Source: Oryzias latipes (taxonomy: Eukaryota; Chordata; Actinopteri; Beloniformes; Adrianichthyidae). From it: a DNA stretch of 64,000 nucleotides. This document shows positions 20,101 through 31,441 of this stretch, piece by piece. Every line of letters begins with the position of its first letter. Position 1 is the stretch's first letter. The DNA is taken from assembly GCF_002234675.1 (NCBI RefSeq), contig NC_019870.2, positions 3,492,985-3,556,984 of the forward strand. The letters are read 5' to 3'. Below the pieces are notes generated by a model that was given only the letters and a program-made list of their open reading frames with translations, was not told where the DNA came from and did no database searches. Made by a program: the position numbers and the translations under genes.

Positions 20101-21667
20101 TTGAACATGCTCCATTTTTTTTTTATTTCCCAAAAAGGTTTTCTGAAAAAAAAAAAAAACTATTCTGAGGTTAATCCTGAAGATTTTAGCTGCTAAACAT
20201 TTTCTTTAAGACCAATTGGATCTGATTTTAACTTAAAATGAGCCCAAAAATGAGGATTTTTTGCTGTAAAAACACTTCTTGGTTACAACTTTTACTTTGA
20301 AATTTTGCCTTTTTTCATAGAAACTCTTGTCTGGGTGGGCAGCAGAAAAGAGTTTAATTAAATTCTGCCTTGGTTTTATATTTGATGGTTTCATTGATAA
20401 AAATCTTTTTTTGTTTTTTTTAAAAGTTGGACATTTTCACAGTTAAGCGTTACAGCAGCTGGACGATGAACTGCACCCCAAAGATGCTCACAAGTCAGTG
20501 CTTTTATTATGAAAATCATTTCATGGTGTCCCAGAAGATCTCTTCTATGCTCAGCGGACAACTGGCAAGAATTTACAGAGCTACTGAGAAAAAACCCACA
20601 GTATTTTTCAGAATCTCAATATCTCTTTGGTGTCCCACACCATCACACTGCCTCCTCCAGAGGAATGGTTCAGTTCTATGGACTAAAACTGGACTCATGC
20701 TTGGATTCCTCCTTAAGGTGTCACAGATACTCAAAATGGGCGTTGGAGGTGGCGTCATGGCAGCAGTCCTTCAGGCTGAAGCGTTGCTGCGTGGAGTTAG
20801 TTCAGGAGGTCTGAAGGAAAAGTTACAGAACCTCAGATGGCGTCAGGAGATCCACTTCCTCTACCGCTTACAGCACAAACGTTCAGTTCGGAACCAGAAC
20901 TGGAAATGCTGAGCTTGACTGGCAGAACTTGCTCATCTGTGAATCTCAGCCTGTTATTCCATTTTATTAACAAATATGGCTCCGTCCAAAAATGAAACAC
21001 GGCGTTTCCAACAGTTTGAACTTAAATTATGGTTAGAAATATTTCAAATTCAAGCTTCCTCGCTTTCACTGCAAACTATTTCATCCCAGTAACGATTTCA
21101 AACCTTGTGTTTTCTTAAAACATTCAAGATATTTGACCAGATTTGAAACTGTTTTCACTCTCTTTGCTCTACGCCTCTAAGCTTTTCTTAAAAAATCAGC
21201 AGAATTATTTTTCTCATGAAGAGCTGGAAATAAGGACTTTCTTTTGAAAATGAGCTTGCTTCAAATTCAATCTAAAGACTTGATTTAAGACAAAAACCTT
21301 CACATTTCACTGTAAGGTTCAATTTGAAGCATGTCATTTTAAAGTTAGGCGGACATTTATTGACTTTGTTTTGTAAACAAGAACTTTTGGTTTAAGAATA
21401 AATGCTGGTTTTAGATCTGATCAGGATTTAGTATGTTTAAAATTCACATTTTGTTCTAAAATGAGTCATTTCCACTTATTACACTCATTTGAAATAAAAA
21501 AAAAGAATAATTAGGTTAATAAATCCAAACCGTTAACTTAAAAGTAGCAAAAATACTTATCAAAGTGCCTTTAAAACATTTAATTTGAAGTAATTTTATT
21601 CATCAATTTGCTGTTTTAGCCTATTTTTCCCTTTTTTTGAGTGCGTTTCTAAATTTTTATTTATTTT
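20101..21667. other. Intergenic, no gene seen
   Basis: AT-rich. A frame at 20427-20912 has no domain; part of it (20620-20700) faintly resembles decayed Tc1-type sequence. The remainder holds nothing I can name. Confidence 0.5.
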
Positions 21668-21775
21668 TCTTGAGGACCTGCCCAGGGTGGACCTTCGTCC
21701 AACAGTAGCTGGGATAGGCTCCAGCAACCCCGTGACCTCCACAGGGAGATAGAGGCTAAAGACAATAAATGGAAG
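21668..21775 (+). mobile_element. Retroposon 3' tail fragment
   Basis: GCCCAGGGTGGACC...GCTGGGATAGGCTCCAGCAA...CCGTGACC, the same tail type as at 18.2 and 61.1 kb. Confidence 0.65.
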
Positions 21776-22159
21776 ATTTGTTGAATAAAGACGATTTGCT
21801 GCAAGAACACATAATGTGACTAACTTTCTAGTTGTTTTTGTTGTTTTTTTCTCTCTTGAACAGGCATGAGAGAGTAAGAAACGGAATTTCCATTCATTGT
21901 TATGATGCACATGTGAAGAATCGACAATAAAGTTGACTTTGACTTTGATTTATAGTGATTTTCCTCTGAAGATGAGTTTTCTTTTCACACATTTAGGATA
22001 TTTACATTGTTCTGTGCTGCTCATTTTTGGCCGCTCAGTTTCTCTTAACCTCCTGATTACCAGGAAAAAAAGTTTTTTAAATTCCCTAAGGTATCCCTGG
22101 ACAGACATTTGACCCCCCCTGACTGTTTACTGTGATTAGACTCATTCTAAAAATGTTAT

Positions 22160-22262
22160 TTATATTCATTTTCTTTCATTTTCTATTCCGTTTTATCCCT
22201 AACGGGGTCACGGGGCTGCCGGAGCCTATCCCAGCCACTTATGGGCGAAGGTTTTTCGAATG
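22160..22262 (-). mobile_element. Retroposon 3' tail fragment (reverse)
   Basis: Contains GGGGTCACGGGGCTGCCGGA and GCCTATCCCAGCCACTTATG, the reverse complement of the same tail. Confidence 0.65.
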
Positions 22263-22421
22263 TTATTTATAATTTAGAATTTCATTTTTTAGACATTTTT
22301 AGACTGAAGATGTCTCCGAGACAAACGCGATGTTTTTGTGTGTGATCAGCAAAAAAAATAAAAATTCCTCCACCTGCTGAGTAGAAGCTTAAAAGCTAAT
22401 AAGAAAAATCACTTTGCACAC

Positions 22422-22706
22422 ATGTTTGACACATCGAGGAAGGGCGCGTTAATGAAATATGAAGCAGCGCGGCTAAAAATGATGCAAAGCTGGCAAGAAA
22501 TCTGGAAACGACAGAAAACACAGACAGGAGCGGCAGACTCAGATGAAGCTGAGCCTCCGGCTTCCAGCCTCCAGACTAAAGCAAAACTAAATGGTGACAA
22601 GAAGATCAAGCAGTTCAGTGATGTTGTTTTTGAGTTTCCTTCTGTTGGAGCAGAGTCTGGATTGTTTCAGCCGCGAAGACTCACCCTGATGAAAACGGTG
22701 TTTTAG
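22422..22706 (+). other. Unassigned 94-codon ORF / possible conserved block
   Basis: ATG-initiated frame with mixed composition containing KYEAARLKMMQSWQEIWKRQ, which could form a helix. No family recognised and no splice partner evident. The surrounding DNA (TTAATGAAATATG, ATGCAAAG) also has homeodomain/POU-like motifs, so it may be regulatory and open by chance. Confidence 0.15.
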
Positions 22707-22814
22707 CTTTTTGTTTTTTACATGTTCTTGAGGTAATTTTCTGATAACGTGAAGAAAATTAAGTTCAAATTTGCATTTCTGAGTATTTTATTTTTGTTCA
22801 AATCCTTGTAAATT

Positions 22815-23160
22815 TGGAGCAGATGAAAAAATGCAGTGGATCATATGTGTGCTCCCTGCTCCGCTCCATTTTGATGCATGCGCCTACAGACAAACAGGTC
22901 TGTGTGCGTCTGTGTTTCCCTCGTCAGATGAGCGGAGCAGGGAGCTTGTCATTTGATGTCGTAGCTTTTACGTCACCGCTACAAGCTTTTTAAAAAACAG
23001 TACTTGTTCGTCTGCTCCTGATTCACAAGGATTCAAATAAAGAAATACGCAGAAATGCAATTTTAGGCCTAGTTTTCTTTAAATGTGTCCTCCATCGTCA
23101 GAAAAATGCCAAAACAAACTCTTAAAAGCACAATTTCTTTCATCAGAATCCCTTTATCTA
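22815..23160 (+). mobile_element. TTAA family 2 element, degraded copy
   Basis: Shares GAGCGGAGCAGGGAGCTTGT, CTGATTCACAAGGATT, GAAATGCAATTTTAGG and GTCCTCCATC with copies at 53.8-62 kb. The ends are decayed. Confidence 0.6.
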
Positions 23161-23513
23161 TTTGATTGGAAATAATGAATCTCTATAAATACTGATCTTC
23201 ATTGGGTTCTTTTTTACTTTGTCTGGTTCCACTCAGAGCAAATCACTTAGAACTCCCAGTTTTTTACATTCGAACCAAATGAAGAATTGACATTTTTGGC
23301 CTGGATGGAGTCAAAGACGGACGATGGGAAAGGATTTCTCCCGTAGGGCAAAGGAGGAGAGCCTGCAAGCCTCTGTCACTTTGATTTGTCACATGAGCAT
23401 GAATGTAATTGCTGTGTTTCACTCATAGCAGGTTAATTAGCAGCCCTGACCTACAGCCTCACAGACACACCGACGGATGGCTGAGGCTGCATCCGGCGTT
23501 TTTCACGTCCAAA

Positions 23514-23530
23514 CCTCCAGGGGGCGCAAA
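23514..23530 (+). promoter_or_regulatory. CTCF-like motif
   Basis: CCTCCAGGGGGCGCAAA matches the CTCF core. Confidence 0.45.
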
Positions 23531-23835
23531 AGCTGCCTCCTCCATCTCTTGATCATGGCTGTCTCATCTCTGAAGGCCTCCCCCTCATCATCCTCGCACA
23601 CACCCCTCCCTATTTGGAGACCCACTAATGTTCTGTTCATTTTCTCTTATGAATAGATAATGGGCAAAAATCAAATCTCTTCATTTGCATGTAATACAAT
23701 TAAGACCTTTTCAAACAATGACAAATGGAGGGAGCAGCGGCACGTCACTCAGCCTCATCAGCGGGAAAGCAAACACGCCATCGCTGAGGCTGTCAGCTTC
23801 ACTGGGAGAAAAAAAACTTGAAATGGGATTTTTTG

Positions 23836-23853
23836 TAGCGCCATCTGCTCTAA
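23836..23853 (-). promoter_or_regulatory. CTCF-like motif
   Basis: Minus strand TTAGAGCAGATGGCGCTA, a moderate CTCF match, opposite in direction to the site 300 bp upstream. Confidence 0.35.
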
Positions 23854-24016
23854 AGAAAGTGGCAGAGTCTTCCTGTCAGAGGACATGAAAGCAGCATGAG
23901 TTTAGACTCAGAAAGGAGGAGAGAATCCGCTGATGGAAACCCACAGGATCCGGTTCTGACAGTGATCCCAAGAAGGATCAGGAAGGAGAGAGGAGCAGAG
24001 CAGATCCACACATTTT

Positions 24017-24725
24017 CATCCATCCATGAGGGCCTCTAGTCATCCATTCATCTGTTTGTCCCAAACCATCCATCCATGTGACCATCCATCTGCTCATTCA
24101 TCCATTTGAGATTACAGTAATCCACCCATCCATCTACCTATTATGCATCCATCCAACTATGCATCCATCCAACTATCCATCCATCCATGGGACCATCCAT
24201 CCATCCATCCATCCATCCATGGGACCATCCATCCATCCATCCATCCATGGGACCATCCAACTATCCATCCATCCATCCATCCATCCATCCAACTATCCAT
24301 CCATCCATCCATCCATCCAACTATCCATCCATCCATGGGACCATCCATCCATCCATCCATCCATCCATGGGACCATCCATCCATCCATCCATCTATCCAA
24401 CTATCCATCCATCCATCCATCCATCCAACTATCCATCCATCCATGGGACCATCCATCCATCCATCCATCCATGGGACCATCCATCCATCCATCCATCCAT
24501 CCATCTATCCAACTATCCATCCATCCATCCAACTATCCATCCATCCATGGGACCATCCATCCATCCATCCATCCATCTATCCAACTATCCATCCATCTAT
24601 CCAACTATCCATCCATCCATCCAACTATCCATCCATCCATGGGACCATCCATCCATCCATCCATCCATCTATCCAACTATCCATCCATCTATCCATCAAT
24701 CCATCCATCCATCCATCCATCTATC
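24017..24725. repeat. CCAT-based compound minisatellite
   Basis: CCAT tetranucleotides interrupted at intervals by AACTAT and GGGAC cassettes, giving longer repeated blocks of about 40-70 bp. It is open in several frames on both strands, giving Ser-Ile-His-Pro or Trp-Met-Asp-Gly repeats. No real gene. Confidence 0.95.
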
Positions 24726-25179
24726 ACTTACCTGTTCATCTGTTCATCCTCACCATTAATCCTCCATCTTTCATCCATTTAACCGTCATCAGTTGATCTA
24801 TTCATCATCATCCAATCTTTTCCCACATACACAGAGTAAGTAACAATGCCACTGAGAAAACAGATAAGTACAAACCAAATACTAATAGAAATACTTTCCT
24901 ACAAGATACTTTATCTTAATTTTTGACGTAAAGAAGACGTAATCAGGCTGATCTTATAAACATCAAGTGTTCATGAAATCAAGTTTCTTCCGTTTTCCCC
25001 TGAAAGACAGATTTCTGACATGTAAACCTTCTGTGGAAGATCTCCTTCCTTCTGTGAAATATGAACACCAAAAATAAATGTGCTCACATACATATGTCCA
25101 AAAACACCACAACATACCTCCTTCCCCCCATCTCGCAGGAAAATTAATGAGCTCTCATTCATAACCCCACAAAGAGAGA

Positions 25180-25430
25180 GAGCTGTATTCACCCTCGGGT
25201 GGTTTATTGACTGATTTCATTTATTTGCGTGGAATAAGTAGCATAAACATTGGCTCAGCCTCACATTTTCTGTGACACACTGACTGCACAGCATTCTGGG
25301 AGAAATGATCCCACCCGCAGCTGGGTCAGCGATTGGCTGCCTCGTCACCGCGTGACAAATTATGCAATGAAAAACAGGTTACCCGTTTCCACAAACTAAT
25401 TAACCTGGCTGATGGTGGAAAAAATTGTTA
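25180..25430. promoter_or_regulatory. Candidate conserved noncoding block
   Basis: Repeat-free stretch containing GGTTTATTGACTGATTTCAT, CAGCGATTGGCTGCC and CAAACTAATTAACCTGGC. Non-coding. About 5.5 kb downstream of OTP. Confidence 0.3.
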
Positions 25431-25614
25431 CATTCGTGTAATATTACTTCACATCTGTTGGCAAAAAGCAAAAAAAATGTGTGATTCTGTCTCACATTTT
25501 CTGTGACAGAAGCCCACTCTGACGTGAAGGGTTTGGATTTAGTTAAATATCATAAGAATTTAGTCCAAATGTTGATGAAAGCAGGTCATCATTTGTAGGT
25601 TCAGAAGGGTCTGC

Positions 25615-25826
25615 TTAACCCCTGTGCTATCCTAGGCACTTTAACGTTGGGAGTTGGGTCATCTAGACCCACTAGACAGTGCTCTGAACCTTTTTCTTCA
25701 ATGATTTGTGATCTTCACTGGTGTCCATGGATTACATGAAATCTTTCCCCCTTTATCCACCTTTGTCATGGTAGGGAGAACATGTCAATGCAAGGGTGGG
25801 GTCATCTAAGATAGCATAAGGGTTAA
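25615..25826. mobile_element. TTAA family 1 MITE, copy 4
   Basis: TTAA at both ends (25615-25618, 25823-25826), TIRs CCCCTGTGCTATC and GATAGCATAAGGG. 212 bp; one of the best-preserved copies. Confidence 0.85.
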
Positions 25827-25834
25827 AACCTTTT

Positions 25835-25985
25835 GGACCAATAGCCCTTGAAGGCCAACATCTTGTTGGTTTTCCTGCCTTATCCGCTGATTACCTGGAT
25901 CAGATGATCTTAGCCAATAAGGCAGGTTAGTTGGAAAACATGTGCGACACCGGCCCTTGAGGTCAAGAGTTTGTGACCTCTGATC
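25835..25985. mobile_element. Dispersed fish repeat fragment
   Basis: AGGCAGGTTAGTTGGAAAAC and GACACCGGCCCTTGAGG resemble a widespread fish DNA-element sequence. Ends not resolved. Confidence 0.4.
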
Positions 25986-26044
25986 TATAGCAAACATAAA
26001 ATTGATCACATGATAAGTATGTCTGCCAATTTTGGTGTTTTTTT

Positions 26045-26102
26045 GTTTTTTTTTACCTGTTGGGTTTACAGAGTTGCTGGAGCCTATCCCAGCTACCTTT
26101 GG
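26045..26102 (-). mobile_element. Retroposon tail fragment seeding the GATA array
   Basis: GTTGCTGGAGCCTATCCCAG followed by CTACCTTTGGGATAGATA: a reversed retroposon tail that runs straight into the tetranucleotide array. Confidence 0.55.
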
Positions 26103-27869
<1,767 letters not shown>

Positions 27870-28070
27870 TTTTAGCACATTCTACCTTCCTCCAAGGCTC
27901 AAAAGCACTTTACAGTCACAAACCCATTCACACATTCACATGCTGGTGGCGGCTCTGCTGCCCCAACATTCCACCAAGGTCACTTCAAAACATGGACAGG
28001 CAAGTTATCAAACCTGCAATTTTCCGATCAGAGGTCAACTGTCCTACCACTGCACCACGGCTCCCCTATG
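27870..28070. mobile_element. Dispersed fish retroposon fragment
   Basis: AAGCACTTTACAGTCACAAA...CATTCACATGCTGGTGGCGG...GTCCTACCACTGCACCACGG resembles the abundant fish repeat that ends in a CTACCACTGAGCCAC motif. Confidence 0.55.
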
Positions 28071-28689
28071 AAAATCATTATATCTTTGCTCTAAATAAAT
28101 CCCTATTTAAGTAAAGAGCCTGAATTAGAGGTTGGAGAGTGTAAACATTCTAAAAGTGATAAATGAAAGATTTTTGCAAAGCAAAAGTTTCTTTTTTCAT
28201 GACATCACTTGTTTAGTTCCACTTTAATTTCGTGCTTTTAATCATCACGAAAAAATTCTTTAAAGGAAACAAAGTTTGTTCTTTAATGCTGTAGGTTTGA
28301 AAACAGATTTTGAAAAGGTAGAACAATGAAAAACACACAACATTTGAATGATTTTGGGAGCAAATTGGATTTGAGGATTAGAAATATATGCTGAGTCGTC
28401 GCTGTGAAAGCCTGACTCATGCGCAACATCTCAGTCCTGAAGAAGACCTCAGGCACAGAAAGACGAAGGAAAACATGAGAAGACGGAATCAAAACCAAAA
28501 ATCTCCAACTGGGTTTTGATTAAAAAAAGGATTTTCTTTTTTGGGGGATTTAGTCGTTTGCAGTTTGTTCTGACTTTACCGAATATCACACAAAGAAAAT
28601 CAGAGTGAATAAAACGTAAATATTAAACAATGATGCCATTAAAGCGAGCTCTTCTGTGACATCACTCCACATTTCCGAGGTGAACTTCT

Positions 28690-29225
28690 CATGCACTTTC
28701 AGGACATTGGAGGGTTTTGGAGGTTTACGCTCACAAAACAAAATCTCATTCCACTTGTAGTTCTGACTTTAAACCAGAACTTTCAGACTGATCCATTCAG
28801 AGGTGAACCTTCCTCTGTGTTTGGATCTTCCTTCTCCAGTAGAACCCAATTTGATCCTCAGTTCACGAATTCTCTGATAAAGAGTAGAGTTCTTGGATCC
28901 ATTCATTATTTCAAAAATCCTTCAGAAACTCCAAAGCAGCCCCACACCATTACTCTACCACCACCATGTGTTAGCGTTGAGTCCCGATGTTTCCTCCGGA
29001 AAGTTTCTGTCTCGTCAGATCGTTTGTCCAAAAGGTTTTGGGATAATCCAGATGTTCCACGAGAGGTCCGTGTCCTTGGAGTTGCTGTGGTCGGTCACTT
29101 CAGGTTCTCGCTGTTTTCCCAAATCTTTGACTGAAACGTGTCAACGTCCACTAATTCTGATGTTCATCTGGAAGTTTCCTGGATGGAAACTCCGTGTGAT
29201 TGACTGTAAAACAAGGTTGAGGTAA
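28690..29225 (-). pseudogene. Decayed Tc1-like transposase fragment
   Basis: Plus strand CACCATTACTCTACCACCAC and TGTCTCGTCAGATCGTTTGT match the antisense of the fish Tc1 transposase segment that includes the second catalytic Asp region. Interrupted by stops in all frames. Confidence 0.5.
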
Positions 29226-30488
29226 TTTCTCGTTTCCAGCATTCTGACAGGAAAACTGAATTTAACTGATTTCTTTCTGGATTTTAAGGATTGTCCTACA
29301 CGAGAGAATTGTATCTTTACATGCAATAGTCAAAGTTTGGACATCTTTTGTTCCTAATTTAATAAAAATTGTTGTTTCAAAACTGCGTTTTGCATTTTAT
29401 GAAAGCTTGGGGGTTAATTCAGAAAAAGAAATGGAGAAACTACTCTTTTTTTCTTTTTACATGGAAATTTTCAAAAGTCTCAAAAATGAAAGATTCTTGC
29501 ATTTCTCCAATTTTATAACAATTCTTCCAGTTCTAGTAATCCACATCAGCAGACAAAATGCATTATTATTATTATATTACAGCTATAGTTATGCAAAGAA
29601 TAAACCAAATAGAAGCATTGCTCTGCTTGCTATTAATAAGACTTATTTGTTATGTGCATTTTTTTTATTTTACTTTTATTTGGGGGACACTCTTCCTTGT
29701 TTGTTATTTTATTTCCTCATTTCTCAGTTTGATTCTAACACAAATTGAGTTTGACTTCTAATTTCATTTCTATTATTTATTATTGATTTTAAATTTAGGG
29801 ATTCTTATTTTGGAGAGAAAAAACGGTTTCCTTTTTTGAAAGTTCAAAACAGGTACATGGTTCATATGTGTGATTTTTGAAAATGCATAATTATTTTTCA
29901 GATGTTCTTCAGCTCCTTTTTGTGTATTATCAGGTCAATAACAATAAATGGAAACTCTTCTTTTTTAAAGTTGTAAATTGCTCAGGTAATAAAAGCGGAT
30001 TAACTTAATGGATGGTTTTCTGGAGGCTTGGAAATATCATTTTACTCCAATTTTACATACATTTTTTGTTATTTTTTTCGGGGTTTTTTTCCCTGCATAT
30101 TTATTTATTGGAAGTATATCAGTAAAAGGAAGCAGATTTACACAAAAGGAAAAGGAAAAACGCACAAAAGCAGAGCAGCTGGGCTTTGTTTTAGACATAG
30201 TTGCGAATGCAAATGCTGACTGTGCAGAAAAAGCGTCATCAGCCGAGTGTGGCTTCGATGTTTGGAACCTCTGTTTAAAGAAATGAGGGTTTCAATGTCG
30301 TGGCATCATCGAAAATGGGCTTTATTGGATCTTTTTACACTGAATCGATAGAAACGTGAAACAAAATGGATCAGACATTGAAGAAATGCATCTTTGAGAA
30401 TAAGCACAGACAGAACTGATCACAAACTGACCAAATGGGAACGAGAGTTTCTGCTACACAAAACATCCTATAGAACAGCGTATAGTCT
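29226..30488. other. OTP downstream flank
   Basis: AT-rich. A 92-codon plus-strand frame at 30008-30286 has a hydrophobic N-terminal half but no family signature. Minus-strand AATAAA at 30321-30326 may be a distal OTP poly(A) site. Confidence 0.4.
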
Positions 30489-30494
30489 TTTATT
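30489..30494 (-). terminator. OTP: Candidate OTP poly(A) signal
   Basis: AATAAA on the minus strand about 430 bp after the OTP stop. Others lie at 30542-30547 and 30321-30326. The 3'UTR includes a 15-base C run (30684-30698 as G on plus). Confidence 0.45.
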
Positions 30495-30919
30495 TATAGC
30501 GTTTCCCCTCTTTTTGTGGATTTCTTTTCTTTCTTTTTTGTTTTATTTTCTTTTGTCGCTTCTGGCAGCACATGCAGTCCTCCTGGTCCTCTCCTTTTTT
30601 TACGCGTCCTCGGTTTTTAAAACCTCCACGGGTCCAGTTTGTGCGCGTCCACGGTCCCACCCTGCAGGTGATTGCTGTGCAACGGGGGGGGGGGGGGGTG
30701 AAGGTTTCCAGAGTTCGTCCTCAGAAACGTCAGCAAATGTCTCGCAGCGCCAAATAAATAAATAACCCCCAAAAAGTTTTTTTATACAAATAAATGACGA
30801 CATGCGAAATGATGAGTTACAGCATCAAACGGAACCGGCCCGGAGAGAGTGCCCGCGCGCGCGCCGTGGGTGTCTCCACAAACATCCTGCGTGGATGAGC
30901 AGCAGCAGCAGCGGCAGCT

Positions 30920-31441
30920 CTAGGTGAAGCTCATGGAAACTGTGTGCTCCAGCGCTTTGCGGCGCAGCGACGCGATGCTCGTCCCTCTCCACACGTCACT
31001 GTCCGGGGAGCTGCACAGCTGCGGGGAGCCGCTCACGTTGGTCGGGCCAGACAGCGACGCGGGAACCATTCCCGGGAAGGTGGGCTGGTACAGGTGCGAC
31101 TGCAGGCCCGATCCGTTCGACGACATGTTGGACAGAGCCATGGAGTTGGGTGGAGGCCCCGCGCCCAGGCTGCACTGGGACAGCGACTGCGCCATGGCCT
31201 GCTGGCGGCCCAGCGCGGGCGGCAGCTGCAGCTGCGACACGCCGGGCATCCCCGCCGTGGCCCAGCGGGTGTCGTTGGCGTGGAAGGAGCACAGGCTGTC
31301 GCCCATGGCCGCCGCCGCCGCCGCGGCCGAGGGGAACTGCGGCAGCCCGTGGTGCGTCGGCAGGAGCGTCCCCGGCGCGCGGAACACGTTGGTGGTCTTC
31401 TTGCGCTTCTTCCACTTGGCGCGTCGGTTCTGGAACCAAAC
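30920..31441 (-). CDS. OTP: OTP exon 3
   Basis: 522 nt. Starts [20 protein letters not shown] after acceptor GCCCGCAG, includes [13 protein letters not shown], and ends with the OAR motif and TAG at 30922-30920. Confidence 0.96.
   Translation of the reverse strand, partial: VWFQNRRAKWKKRKKTTNVFRAPGTLLPTHHGLPQFPSAAAAAAAMGDSLCSFHANDTRWATAGMPGVSQLQLPPALGRQQAMAQSLSQCSLGAGPPPNSMALSNMSSNGSGLQSHLYQPTFPGMVPASLSGPTNVSGSPQLCSSPDSDVWRGTSIASLRRKALEHTVSMSFT

Larger units (their letters stand above)
23280..23960. promoter_or_regulatory. Candidate conserved noncoding block
   Basis: Repeat-free stretch with runs such as TGATTTGTCACATGAGCATG, GGTTAATTAGCAGC and TTCATTTGCATGTAATAC, rich in homeobox (TAATTA) and octamer (ATTTGCAT) sites. 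It also holds CTCF-like motifs at 23514-23530 and 23836-23853. About 7 kb downstream of OTP. Confidence 0.35.

Noticed and set aside
20427..20912. 161-codon plus-strand frame
   Set aside because: No domain recognised, overlapping frames also open, and part resembles decayed transposon sequence.
24078..24796. Long Ile-His-Pro-Ser frames up to 234 codons
   Set aside because: Translation of the CCAT minisatellite, open in several frames, with no flanking gene structure.
27980..28070. tRNA-like CTACCACTGCACCACGG stretch
   Set aside because: Part of a dispersed fish retroposon; no cloverleaf with acceptor stem and anticodon arm could be drawn.
30008..30286. 92-codon plus-strand frame with hydrophobic N-terminus
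   Set aside because: Hydrophobic run comes from T-rich DNA; no family, and it lies antisense to the OTP 3' region.
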